A stretch of 20,218 nucleotides of DNA from a virus. Every line of letters starts with the position of its first letter. The stretch's first letter is position 1. The DNA is taken from positions 1 to 20,218 of the IMG/VR virus record IMGVR_UViG_3300042924_000031; one strand, 5' to 3'. Made by a program: the position numbers and the translations under genes. Positions 13,566 through 20,218 of the stretch are shown in pieces. Below the pieces are notes generated by a model, which saw only the letters and a list, made by a program, of their open reading frames with translations, made no database searches and was not told the DNA's origin.

Positions 13566-15004
13566 TGAAGTCACACATTCTTGGTCAATCCTACGTAGCC
13601 CGTAGCATCAATGCTGCGGACAACGTAATGATAAATTTGTTCCCAGAAGCTACGCCGGATGCCGGTAAAGAAAACGGCTTTTTAAACAGGACGCCAGGGA
13701 TGCGTAAGCTCGCCACTATTGGCAGAGGCCCAATCCGCGCCCTATGGTCGCATCAAACTAACGGCTCAGACGCCTACGTTGTGTCTGGTAATGAAGTCTT
13801 TAAAATTGATGCTAGCTATCAAGCCGCAAAGTTAGGTAACGTAACGGGTTCAGGCCCCGTATCCATTGCGGATAACGGCACTCAACTGTTTTTTGCCTGT
13901 AATCCTGACGGGTTTATCTACGACGAGGTTGCCAATACGTTTGTACAAATTACTGACCCAGACTTTCCTGGCGCAGTAACTGTAGGCTATTTAGATGGTT
14001 ATTTTGTGTTTAATGAGCCAAACAGCCAAAAGCTGTGGGTTACGGAGATATTTGACGGCACTATCATTGAGCCTTTGGCGTTTGCTAGTGCTGAAGGCGC
14101 GCCCGACTTAGTTCAAGCTATTAACGTAGACCAACGCGAGCTTTGGGTGTTTGGTACAGACACCATTGAAGTCTGGTACAACGCAGGCACCGCTAACTTC
14201 CCTTTTGCGCGCATCCAAGGCGCTTTTAACGAGTTAGGGTGCATAGCCCCTTACTCAGTAGCAAAACTTGATAACACGCTGTTTTGGCTTGGTAGCGACC
14301 CCCGTGGCTACGGCATTGTTTACCGTGGTGAAGGTTATAGGGGTAAACGCGTATCTACCCATGCTGTTGAGTTTGCCATTCAAAGTTACGGCGACGTGTC
14401 TAACGCGCTTGCGTACACGTACCAGCAAGAAGGCCATGCGTTCTACGTTTTGATATTCCCAACGGTTAATAAGACCTGGGTGTTTGACGTAGCTACAGGC
14501 GCTTGGCATGAACGTGCAGGCTTTGAAGATGGTTTTTTTACCCGCCATCGTTCAAACTGCCAAATGAATTTTGAGAGCCAAACCATTGTTGGCGATTACT
14601 TAAACGGTAACATTTATGCGTTTGACTTAAACGTCTATGATGATAATGGTGCAGTGCAAAAATGGCTTCGTTCTTGGAGAGCGCTCCCCACAGGCACTAA
14701 CAACCTAAAACGTACCGCGCAGCACTCATTACAGCTTGACTGCGAATCAGGCGTTGGTACAGACACTGGGCAAGCGCAAGACCCACAAGTAATGCTTCGT
14801 TGGTCAGATGACGGCGGCCATACTTGGTCAAACGAGCATTGGGTTTCTGTTGGCAAAATAGGTGAGTATTACCGCCGGGCTATTTGGCGCCGCCTTGGTA
14901 TGACGCTTAAGTTGCGTGACCGAGTGTATGAAATTTCAGGTACAGACCCAAATAAGATCGTTATTATGGGCGCCGAACTAATTTTGAGTGGTACAAATGC
15001 CTAA
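13565..15004 (+). CDS. Head-closure protein, P22 gp10-like, GTG start
   Basis: A 479 aa protein very close in length to P22 gp10 (472 aa), the packaged-DNA stabilisation protein that follows gp4 on the head-tail stem. Family traits include 'SQSYVARSINAADN'-type N-terminus (here ILGQSYVARSINAADN), 'MINLFPEATPD', 'FLNRTPGMRKLATIG', repeated beta segments with 'PVSIADNGTQLFFACN' and 'DGYFVFNEPNSQKLWV', and 'TIEVWYNAG'. The later 'FWLGSDPRGYGIVYRGEGYR' and 'TWVFDVATGAWHERAGF' are also typical. The start is a GTG sharing a base with the preceding TAG. The stop overlaps the start of a 58 aa protein by eight bases. It probably forms a hexamer under the adaptor, where a needle or plug would attach. 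Confidence 0.92.
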   Translation: MKSHILGQSYVARSINAADNVMINLFPEATPDAGKENGFLNRTPGMRKLATIGRGPIRALWSHQTNGSDAYVVSGNEVFKIDASYQAAKLGNVTGSGPVSIADNGTQLFFACNPDGFIYDEVANTFVQITDPDFPGAVTVGYLDGYFVFNEPNSQKLWVTEIFDGTIIEPLAFASAEGAPDLVQAINVDQRELWVFGTDTIEVWYNAGTANFPFARIQGAFNELGCIAPYSVAKLDNTLFWLGSDPRGYGIVYRGEGYRGKRVSTHAVEFAIQSYGDVSNALAYTYQQEGHAFYVLIFPTVNKTWVFDVATGAWHERAGFEDGFFTRHRSNCQMNFESQTIVGDYLNGNIYAFDLNVYDDNGAVQKWLRSWRALPTGTNNLKRTAQHSLQLDCESGVGTDTGQAQDPQVMLRWSDDGGHTWSNEHWVSVGKIGEYYRRAIWRRLGMTLKLRDRVYEISGTDPNKIVIMGAELILSGTNA

Positions 15005-15173
15005 CACTTTAACGACAATCCCCGCGCCTCGGGTTCCTTTAATAGACCCCGCTACTGGATTAATTTCTAATGAATGGTATCGTTTTTTCTTTAATTTATA
15101 CACATTAACTGGGTCGGGTAGAAATTCTATTTCTTTAACAGATCTGCAACTTGGCCCACCGTCTGCTGACTAA
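14997..15173 (+). CDS. Small phage protein downstream of gp10-like gene
   Basis: A 58 aa protein with 'TTIPAPRVPLIDPATGLISN', 'EWYRFFFNLYTLTG', and a C-terminal 'SLTDLQLGPPSAD'. This is a recurrent small phage protein; P-R-V-P-L-x-D-P-x-T-G-L-I-S-x-E-W-Y-R-F-F is its signature. Its function is unknown; it might be a small fibre or head-tail connector partner. I chose ATG 14997 over GTG 14988; it overlaps the gp10-like stop by eight bases, consistent with coupled translation. The next 58 bases carry a promoter. Confidence 0.75.
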   Translation: MPNTLTTIPAPRVPLIDPATGLISNEWYRFFFNLYTLTGSGRNSISLTDLQLGPPSAD

Positions 15174-15195
15174 ATATGCTTTTTTATGCTCACCC

Positions 15196-15213
15196 TTCTG
15201 ATACACTAGCGCA
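15196..15213 (+). promoter_or_regulatory. Extended -10 promoter for fibre operon
   Basis: TGATACACT (15199-15207) has the TG-n-TACACT extended -10 form. The 18 bp here match 204-221 at 15 positions. No good -35 is visible (T-rich at the expected place), which the extended -10 can tolerate. The start would be near 15214, giving a leader of about 18 nt with GAGG (15222-15225) six bases before ATG 15232. It lies in the longest intergenic gap of the late genes (15174-15231). Confidence 0.6.
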
Positions 15214-15231
15214 AAAGTTACGAGGTAATTT

Positions 15232-16164
15232 ATGACAACATTTTTAACTCCATCCCCCAAACAGCAGTTTTTTACTGCTGCTGGCGTACCGTTAGTAGGG
15301 GGTAAAGTTTATACATACGCTGCGGGTACTTCTACGCCGCTAGCTACGTATCAAGATTCCACTGGCACCGTTAGCAATACTAACCCGATTATTTTGGATT
15401 CTAGGGGCGAATGTAATCTTTGGCTTTTACCTGCCAATGCGTATAAATTTATATTAAGGGACAGTGCAGATGCTTTAATTTGGACTGTAGACAATATCAA
15501 TTTAGGTATTAACTTTAGCAACGTCATCATTACTGGCGGTAGCATAAACGGCGTCACCATTGGCAATATTGCCCCTGGAACCGCCGTATTTACTGATTTA
15601 ACTGCAACTGGCACCGTTACTTTTAACGGCGTTACCCAGATGCAAATCCCTGCTGGGCCAACGGCTGACCGCACCGATCAGCCCGTAGACGGCATGATCC
15701 GCTACAACAGTACAACTGATGAGTATGAAGGTAATATTTCTGTAACTGGTCAAACCATCTCAACCTTGCAATTGACAGGCACTGTAACGGCTATTTTGAC
15801 TACAGCTACCCCGCACGGCTTGTCTGATGGCGATTACATCACCGTTACAGGCGCTACGCCTGCTGCATATAACGGTTCGTACAATATTACGTACATTAAC
15901 GCTACTTCATTTAGCTACACAATGGCGTCAAACCCAGGTGGCAACGCTACGGTTGTAGGTACTTATGTAGCGCATCTATGGTCAGATATTGGCGGCGGTG
16001 CTACGGGCGGTGGTACTAATCAAATTTTCTTTGAAAATCAACAAACCGTAACAGCAGACTATACAATCACTACAGGTCGTAATGCTATGTCGGCGGGGCC
16101 GATCACAATCGATACGGGCGTAACAGTAGCTATCCCAACTGGTTCAACTTGGGTCATCGTCTAA
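15232..16164 (+). CDS. Fibre with tailspike-type head-binding domain
   Basis: A 310 aa protein. Residues 1-92 match the P22 tailspike head-binding domain layout: 'QQFFTAAGVPLVGGKVYTYA', 'AGTSTPLATYQDSTG', 'NPIILDSRGECNLWLLPANA', 'YKFILRDSADALIWTVDNI'. This anchors the protein to the tail. A 'GGSINGVTIGNIAPGTAVFT' segment (about 100-125) is a stock fibre-shaft element, and about 178-245 is a beta domain ('ATPHGLSDGDYITVTGATPA'). The end 'NAMSAGPITIDTGVTVAIPT' then 'GSTWVIV' is a very common phage fibre terminus. P22 tailspike is 666 aa with endorhamnosidase activity; no such domain is here, so it is not an enzyme spike. It starts the promoter-driven fibre operon, with GAGG six bases before the ATG. 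Confidence 0.85.
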   Translation: MTTFLTPSPKQQFFTAAGVPLVGGKVYTYAAGTSTPLATYQDSTGTVSNTNPIILDSRGECNLWLLPANAYKFILRDSADALIWTVDNINLGINFSNVIITGGSINGVTIGNIAPGTAVFTDLTATGTVTFNGVTQMQIPAGPTADRTDQPVDGMIRYNSTTDEYEGNISVTGQTISTLQLTGTVTAILTTATPHGLSDGDYITVTGATPAAYNGSYNITYINATSFSYTMASNPGGNATVVGTYVAHLWSDIGGGATGGGTNQIFFENQQTVTADYTITTGRNAMSAGPITIDTGVTVAIPTGSTWVIV

Positions 16165-16192
16165 CACCCTAAAGGGTACAAGGGAAAATATT

Positions 16193-16585
16193 ATGGCTGG
16201 TACTTTAAATGTTACGACAATAAACGGTGTATCTACTTTAAATGACAGTAGCGGAGTTCTTGCAACACAGAACGGCATGACTGGTATTGCTAAAGCGTGG
16301 GTTATATTTCAGGGTGGAAATTCAAACACTTCAGGCGCAATAAATGGTTCATTTAATGTTTCTTCAGTAACTGTAAATGGTACAGGAGATTGGGTAATAA
16401 ACTTTACAAACGCAATGGTAAATACTAATTATGCTGCCGTAGCCACTGCTGGTGGATTTAATAGTGCAAGCAATAGTACTGCTCTTAATGCCCAATACAA
16501 TGGTACATACTCAACAACACAAATAGGGCTTAAATACTGGAATCAAAATGCAACATATATGAATGTTGTAATTTACGGTTCATAA
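16193..16585 (+). CDS. Fibre-tip-like protein, paralogue A
   Basis: A 130 aa, Asn/Ser/Thr-rich protein. The N-terminus (MAGTLNVTTINGVSTLNDSS) is like the anchor of short fibre subunits. The core 'GIAKAWVIFQGGNSNTSGAI', 'SFNVSSVTVNGTGDWVINFT' and 'NAMVNTNYAAVATAG' is a known modular fibre C-terminal type (K-A-W-V-x-F ... S-F-N-V-S-S-V-T ... A-M-x-N-x-N-Y-A). It probably contributes to host recognition as a separate polypeptide instead of the end of one long fibre. The ribosome site AAGGGA (16180-16185) is seven bases before the ATG. The next gene is a clear paralogue. No enzyme motif is seen. Confidence 0.78.
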   Translation: MAGTLNVTTINGVSTLNDSSGVLATQNGMTGIAKAWVIFQGGNSNTSGAINGSFNVSSVTVNGTGDWVINFTNAMVNTNYAAVATAGGFNSASNSTALNAQYNGTYSTTQIGLKYWNQNATYMNVVIYGS

Positions 16586-16594
16586 GGATAAATC

Positions 16595-16966
16595 ATGGCT
16601 GGCACACTAACAATATCAACGCTCTCAGACGGCACTAATAGCACTTCTGCAACTAACTGTATTCAAGGCTCTGCAAAGGCTTGGGTAAACTTTACAAATA
16701 CCGGTAGCACATCTGTTATTGCTTCTTACAATGTAAGTTCTGTAACTTATGTAAGCACAGGAACATATACTGTAAACATGACAAACGCTATGTCAAATGC
16801 TAATTATGCAGTAGTAACATCTTCAGGTGTTGGTGGTGGTAACGGTTTATATATGGTACAGAATACATCCACAAAAACAACTTCTGCTTTTGGGTTAATT
16901 GGAAGAAATGGACCATCTAATGCGCTTACAGACCCAGGCACTTCTTATGCTGCAGTATTTAGTTAA
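16595..16966 (+). CDS. Fibre-tip-like protein, paralogue B
   Basis: A 123 aa paralogue of the preceding protein. The shared frame is MAGTL at the start, then 'GSAKAWVNFTNTGSTSVIAS', 'YNVSSVTYVSTGTYTVNMTN' and 'AMSNANYAVVTSSG'. The C-terminal 35 residues have diverged: residues after 'NYA' share no obvious similarity with paralogue A, the region that would be surface-exposed at the tip. The ribosome site AAGGA (16584-16588) is six bases before the ATG. Tandem duplication with tip divergence suggests broadened or switched receptor recognition, which is inferred. Codon use is AT-rich as in paralogue A. Confidence 0.78.
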   Translation: MAGTLTISTLSDGTNSTSATNCIQGSAKAWVNFTNTGSTSVIASYNVSSVTYVSTGTYTVNMTNAMSNANYAVVTSSGVGGGNGLYMVQNTSTKTTSAFGLIGRNGPSNALTDPGTSYAAVFS

Positions 16967-16987
16967 TTTTTAAAAGGACAAATTAAA

Positions 16988-17395
16988 ATGACACAAGCTA
17001 TTATTTTTACTAACGATAACGGTGGAGTATCTACCTGCATCCCCACTGGCGAAATTAGCATTGATGCCGTAATGACCAAAGATGTACCAGCAGGTCGTGG
17101 CGCACGAATTGTTAATCTAACAGACCTACCCCGTGACAACGACTTCTACGATGCGTGGGAAATGGATGCTACTTCTGTTACCGTAAACTTTGCCAAAGCC
17201 GTAGAGATTACTAAAGCCCGTTTACGAGCAGAGCGTACTCCACTTCTAGCCGCACAAGATGTAGCGTTTCAGCGAGCCTTAGAAGAAGGTAAAGCTACTG
17301 CTGCTATCGTTGCTGAAAAACAAAGACTGCGTGATATTACTAACATCACCGCTACAACTTTAGACGAATTACGGGCTTTGAAAGCAGAGGTGTAA
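16988..17395 (+). CDS. Putative tail-fibre assembly / chaperone-like protein
   Basis: A 135 aa protein of mixed fold. The first half ('QAIIFTNDNGGVSTCIPTGE', 'DVPAGRGARIVNLTDLPRDN', 'FYDAWEMDAT') is beta-rich. The second half is a helical, charged segment: 'ITKARLRAERTPLLAAQDVA', 'FQRALEEGKATAAIVAEKQR', 'LRDIT', and 'LDELRALKAEV'. This helical part (L-R-A-E-R-T-P-L-L-x-x-Q-D ... E-K-Q-R-L-R-D) is widespread in proteins that sit beside fibre genes and resemble phage tail-fibre assembly proteins. A chaperone for the neighbouring fibres is likely but not shown. AAGGA (16974-16978) precedes the ATG by nine bases. Confidence 0.75.
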   Translation: MTQAIIFTNDNGGVSTCIPTGEISIDAVMTKDVPAGRGARIVNLTDLPRDNDFYDAWEMDATSVTVNFAKAVEITKARLRAERTPLLAAQDVAFQRALEEGKATAAIVAEKQRLRDITNITATTLDELRALKAEV

Positions 17396-17396
17396 T

Positions 17397-17912
17397 ATGC
17401 CATTAGTCCTTAACGGTACTACAGGTGTACAAGATAACTCAGGGGCTTTTGTCGCTGGAACTGCCGTAGCTTCTACAAGTGGTACAAGCATTGATTTTAC
17501 TGGTATTCCTAGCTGGGCTAAACGGATTACTGTGATGTTTACTGGTGTTTCTACTAATGGAACTTCATCAATTATAGTTCAGGCTGGTTCAACAAGTTTT
17601 ACAACTTCAGGTTATACAGGAACTTTAGCAACGACTATTAGCGGGGCTACCGCAACAAGTAGTTTATCAACTGGATTTCAAGTTGCTGGGTCAGTTGCGG
17701 TGGCATCAACTTTATTTGGAAAATGTGAAATTTGTTTATTAACAGGTAATACATGGGCGGCTTCTGCTGTTGTTGGCAGGGGTAATGAAGCAAGGTGTGA
17801 TTACATGGGCGGCACAATTGCTTTGTCAGGCGTATTAGACCGTGTTCGTATTACTACAGTAAACGGCACAGACACATTCGATGCTGGCTCAATCAACATT
17901 CTTTACGAGTAA
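17397..17912 (+). CDS. Fibre receptor-binding-like protein
   Basis: A 171 aa protein. It starts 'MPLVLNGTTGVQDNSGAFVA', a typical fibre anchor, and continues 'SIDFTGIPSWAKRITVMFTG', with 'VSTNGTSSIIVQAGS'. It ends 'ALSGVLDRVRITTVNGTDTF', 'DAGSINILYE'. The end 'NGTDTFDAGSINILYE' is a recurrent terminus of short fibre or tip proteins in aquatic phages. The fold looks like a beta sandwich. It has two cysteines (in KCEICLL) and one later (RCDY) that could form a disulfide, but that is unknown. The ATG begins one base after the preceding TAA, so it is coupled to the chaperone-like gene. Confidence 0.75.
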   Translation: MPLVLNGTTGVQDNSGAFVAGTAVASTSGTSIDFTGIPSWAKRITVMFTGVSTNGTSSIIVQAGSTSFTTSGYTGTLATTISGATATSSLSTGFQVAGSVAVASTLFGKCEICLLTGNTWAASAVVGRGNEARCDYMGGTIALSGVLDRVRITTVNGTDTFDAGSINILYE

Positions 17913-17915
17913 GCA

Positions 17916-18257
17916 ATGACCGTCTACGTCAAGGTTCTGATCCCCGCCAAGATCGCTGAAGATGCGCAGACTACGCAATACACTGCGGGGAACAACATCA
18001 CGACCATTATTGACAGGTTTACGGCTACTAACTATAGCGGTTCTACGGCTACGATTAGCGTAAACCTCGTCACGGTAGCGGGTACGGCAGGCAATAACAA
18101 CTTGATCGTTAAGGCTAAAAGCCTATTGGCAGGCGAAACGTATCGGTTTCCTGAGATTGTGGGGCAAGCGCTAGAGCCAGGCGGGTTTATATCTACTATC
18201 GCCAGCGCCGCTAGTTCCATCAATATTCGGTCTAACGGCCGTGAAATTTCAAGCTAA
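17916..18257 (+). CDS. Small beta-rich structural protein
   Basis: A 113 aa protein with a beta-strand pattern: 'VLIPAKIAEDAQTTQYTAGN', 'NITTIIDRFTATNYSGSTAT', 'ISVNLVTVAGTAGNNNLIVK', 'LLAGETYRFPEIVGQALEPG'. Small proteins with 'T-A-T-N-[YV]-[ST]-[GA]-x-x-x-x-[IV]-[ST]-V' and 'G-[EQ]-x-x-x-[FP]-E-[IL]-V-G-[QH]-x-L' repeat across phage fibre modules. Probably an external virion part with a jelly-roll-like fold; function is not established. It begins three bases after the preceding stop without its own clear ribosome site, and its stop overlaps the next ATG (TAATG). Confidence 0.7.
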   Translation: MTVYVKVLIPAKIAEDAQTTQYTAGNNITTIIDRFTATNYSGSTATISVNLVTVAGTAGNNNLIVKAKSLLAGETYRFPEIVGQALEPGGFISTIASAASSINIRSNGREISS

Positions 18258-18805
18258 TGCACCATACCGTCACCGTTACATATGGCAAAGGGTTTAATTT
18301 CCTACCTGTAGTGCCTTTGCGTGAAAAAGTAGAGAAGTTGCAAGAGGCTTTATTACAGATGCCTCAAGCCGATGTTCAGTACTTACATTCGTTTGAGCCA
18401 GGCAAGTACATTCGTACCATGATTGCCCCGCCTTGGTCAGTCATTGTTGGCGCAGAGCATAAGACGCCGTACAGAATTAGGCTTGAAAAAGGTACAATCG
18501 CTGTAAATATTGACGATGAAATTAAAGTACTAACGGCGCCGTTGGAGTTTGACGCGCCAGCAGGTGTAAAACGAGTAGGCCGTGTATTTGACGAAGAAGT
18601 GATTTGGGTAGATTATTACGATAATCCGGATGATTGCACGGACATACAGGCAATCGAAGAACGATTGTATGTCATTCCTGAGTGCGGCTTAATGTCAAAC
18701 AGAATTAAAGAGCTTGAAAACAAGCAAAACGATACCGAACAGTTAACTAATAGCGTTAAAATGCTGTTAGGCAATGGGTTTGGTTTTAGTGATAGGGAGA
18801 ATTAG
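18257..18805 (+). CDS. Cupin-like phage protein
   Basis: A 182 aa protein with a central small beta-barrel of the cupin type (about 44-132): 'HSFEPGKYIRTMIAPPWSVI', 'VGAEHKTPYRIRLEKGTIAV', 'APLEFDAPAGVKRVGRVFDE', 'EVIWVDYYDN', then 'DIQAIEERL'. This pattern (F-x-P-G-x-Y ... H-K-T ... K-G-x-I-x-V ... A-P-x-x-F-x-A-P-A-G-x-K-R-[VA]-[GL]) is a recognisable phage cupin-like family without an established function. The usual metal-binding His cluster is reduced to H70 in 'AEHKTPY', so enzyme activity is doubtful and a structural or ligand-binding role seems likelier. The C-terminal tail is helical. Start: ATG sharing a base with the preceding TAA. Confidence 0.78.
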   Translation: MHHTVTVTYGKGFNFLPVVPLREKVEKLQEALLQMPQADVQYLHSFEPGKYIRTMIAPPWSVIVGAEHKTPYRIRLEKGTIAVNIDDEIKVLTAPLEFDAPAGVKRVGRVFDEEVIWVDYYDNPDDCTDIQAIEERLYVIPECGLMSNRIKELENKQNDTEQLTNSVKMLLGNGFGFSDREN

Positions 18806-18806
18806 T

Positions 18807-19544
18807 ATGTCAGGTGGAATAACAGCCGCAGTTATTGGAGCTACAGCCGTTGTAGGCGGCGCGTATATGTCTTCTCAGGCCGCTAAAAGCGCAGCTAGAA
18901 CGCAATCCGACGCCGCAAGATACGCTGCGGATCAACAAGCCGAAGCTACAGAACGCCAAATTGCACTTAGCGAACCGTACAGAGAAACTGGCACCACCGC
19001 GATGAATCGCCTTGCGGCCATGACTGAGCCTGGCGGCGAGTTTTACGCACCTTTTTCACAAACCGATTTTAAACAAGACCCTGGATACGCGTTTAGGCTT
19101 AGGGAAGGCATGAAAGCGCTTAACGCGTCAGCCGCCGCTAGAGGTGGCTTGATCTCAGGCAATGCCCTAAGAGCCGCTACAGCCTACGGTCAAGACATGG
19201 GATCGCAAGAGTACACCAACGCGTTTAACCGCTATTACGCTGAACGCTCTAATAAGATGGATCCATTAAAGTTCTTATCTGCGCAAGGTCAAGCGGCTGC
19301 GGCTGGTCAAGCCGCTAACATTGGTACTGGCGCGGCTAACACTGCCAATCTAATAACAGGCGCCGCTAATGCTAACGCGGCGGGGCAGATTGGGTCGGCT
19401 AACGCTTACGCCAACGCTATTGGTCAAGGCGTAAGTATGTACCAAACTAACCAGCTACTGAATAGATTTGCACCGCAACAAACAACACCAAGGTATTACA
19501 CCACTAATACCGGCATGAACGCCGAACTTGGTCTAAAGGAATAA
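18807..19544 (+). CDS. DNA-ejection protein, P22 gp7-like
   Basis: A 245 aa protein (P22 gp7 has 229) probably packed inside the head and injected with DNA, helping it cross the cell envelope. The N-terminus 'GGITAAVIGATAVVGGAYMS' (about 3-22) is a hydrophobic, glycine-zipper-like helix that could enter membranes. A coiled-coil segment follows, then the family core: 'QTDFKQDPGYAFRLREGMKA', 'LNASAAARGGLISGNALRAA', 'YGQDMGSQEYTNAFNRY'. An Ala/Gly/Asn-rich C-terminal half (about 165-215) follows. The same layout occurs in annotated DNA-transfer proteins. ATG 18807 with AGGGAGA (18794-18800) is chosen; the frame opens upstream at 18774, but that part overlaps the cupin-like gene. Confidence 0.88.
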   Translation: MSGGITAAVIGATAVVGGAYMSSQAAKSAARTQSDAARYAADQQAEATERQIALSEPYRETGTTAMNRLAAMTEPGGEFYAPFSQTDFKQDPGYAFRLREGMKALNASAAARGGLISGNALRAATAYGQDMGSQEYTNAFNRYYAERSNKMDPLKFLSAQGQAAAAGQAANIGTGAANTANLITGAANANAAGQIGSANAYANAIGQGVSMYQTNQLLNRFAPQQTTPRYYTTNTGMNAELGLKE

Positions 19545-19546
19545 AT

Positions 19547-20218
19547 ATGCCAATCGATCCAAGTATCCCTTTACAAGCTAAAAATCCTCAAATTCAAACT
19601 GGCCCAAATCAGTTGGCAATGGTGGGTGAGGCTATGAAAATTGGCGAAATGCAACGCGGCGTAGACACACAAAACAAGCTGCGCGAACTATATTCGCAAG
19701 GCATCGACGTCAGCACTCCTGAAGGGTTTAAACAAGTAGCGTCTATTGACCCTGGAACAGCGTTAAAGCTCCGCGCAGACGCGTTGCAAGGGCAAAAACT
19801 TCAGGGTGAAATTAAGAAAACAAACGTAGATATTGACCAAAAAACCTACGATTTGGCTAAACAACGCATGGGCGACCTAGCGTTTAACCCATCGGACAGC
19901 AACATTAAAGCCCATTTAGAAGATGGCCTTTTAAGAAAAGAAATTACGCCTGCTCAAGCTAATGCAACATGGCAACAAGTGTCTGCTTTGCCTTTAGATC
20001 AACGTAAAGCATACTTTACTGAAATGGGCGTTAAGGTAGATGAACGCTATAGGATGAATACCATTAGCGCAGCGCAACAACAAGCTGATATTACAGCCCG
20101 TCGTGGTCAAGACATTAGCGCTAAAACAGCGCAGCGCGGTCAAGACATTGGTCGTATTCCTGTAGGCTACCGCATGACGCCCGAAGGTACGATTGAAGCA
20201 ATACCTGGCGGCCCAACC
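19547..20218 (+). CDS. Large internal virion / ejection protein, N-terminal part
   Basis: The frame is open to the window end; 224 codons are visible and the gene continues. It starts MPIDPSIPLQAKNPQIQTGP and is followed by a long, mostly helical Gln/Ala/Lys-rich region. The segment 'RRGQDISAKTAQRGQDIGRI' (about 184-203) repeats R-G-Q-D-I, and 'PVGYRMTPEGTIEAIPGGP' (about 204-222) is typical of large internal or ejection proteins of environmental podoviruses. By position after the gp7-like gene, it may correspond to P22 gp20 or gp16. The visible part has no lysozyme or transglycosylase motif, but such domains could lie downstream. The ribosome site AAGGA (19536-19540) is six bases before the ATG. 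Confidence 0.8.
   Translation, partial: MPIDPSIPLQAKNPQIQTGPNQLAMVGEAMKIGEMQRGVDTQNKLRELYSQGIDVSTPEGFKQVASIDPGTALKLRADALQGQKLQGEIKKTNVDIDQKTYDLAKQRMGDLAFNPSDSNIKAHLEDGLLRKEITPAQANATWQQVSALPLDQRKAYFTEMGVKVDERYRMNTISAAQQQADITARRGQDISAKTAQRGQDIGRIPVGYRMTPEGTIEAIPGGPT

Noticed and set aside
16166-16178. Hairpin ACCC-TAAA-GGGT before fibre-tip paralogue A
   Set aside because: The 4-5 bp stem with a tiny loop is too weak to call, and no T tract follows.
16193-16966. Variable region of a diversity-generating retroelement (Asn-rich tip)
   Set aside because: Asn (AAT/AAC) codons are abundant, but no reverse transcriptase, template repeat or C-type lectin pattern is visible in the window.
18774-18806. 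Upstream start for the gp7-like gene
   Set aside because: It overlaps the end of the cupin-like gene; the ATG at 18807 has a good ribosome site and begins the conserved hydrophobic helix.
1-20218. tRNA genes, insertion sequences, integrase or attachment sites
   Set aside because: I saw no cloverleaf-forming sequence, transposase motif, integrase or flanking direct repeats on either strand.

Overview
The window is one continuous, single-strand (+) stretch of a tailed-phage genome: the packaging, head-assembly and tail/adsorption module of a short-tailed (podovirus-type) phage with a P22-like virion plan. Four recognisable proteins follow the P22 set in order: large terminase (678-2207), P22-type portal (3077-5299), scaffold (9674-10462) and P22-fold coat protein with an insertion domain (10481-11683). 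They are followed by gp4-like and gp10-like head-completion proteins, a tailspike-type head-binding domain, and a gp7-like ejection protein. Many small proteins (basic 47-95 aa proteins after the terminase, a 58 aa protein after gp10, fibre modules ending in stereotyped sequences) are of types I associate with uncultured freshwater phages. A betaproteobacterial freshwater host is a reasonable guess, but nothing in the window proves it. No integrase, repressor, lysis, replication or tRNA gene is visible.

Layout. 1-222: non-coding leader with two inverted repeats, G8 and T-rich tracts, and an extended -10 promoter just before the small terminase gene. 223-3084: small and large terminase, three tiny lysine-rich proteins, and a GroES-like co-chaperonin. 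3077-9115: portal, a small Dps/ferritin-like protein, then an AT-rich cassette of adhesin or fibre-type proteins including a 743 aa glycine-rich protein. 9125-13565: coiled-coil protein, scaffold, coat, two small virion-type proteins separated by hairpins or terminators, a small acidic protein and the gp4-like adaptor. 13565-15173: gp10-like protein and a 58 aa companion. 15196-18805: a second copy of the promoter motif, then a run of seven fibre, tip, chaperone-like and cupin-like genes. 18807-20218: gp7-like ejection protein and the N-terminal part of a large internal virion protein that runs off the window.

How the genes work together. Terminase packages DNA through the portal into a scaffold-built shell. 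The GroES-like protein probably helps the host GroEL fold virion proteins, most plausibly the coat. The gp4-like and gp10-like proteins close the head, and fibres and adhesins attach to the resulting tail machine. The gp7-like protein and the last protein are probably injected. Genes are tightly coupled: TAATG, ATGA or TAGTG stop/start overlaps occur at 678, 2207, 2669, 2809, 5296, 5658, 6453, 13565 and 18257. This suggests long polycistronic transcripts, tuned by hairpins after the coat and its two following genes.

Most unusual points: a co-chaperonin and a Dps-like protein with a nearly complete ferroxidase motif embedded in the head module, an adhesin cassette inserted between portal and scaffold, and a shared 18-bp extended -10 promoter motif whose upstream copy would give a leaderless terminase mRNA.
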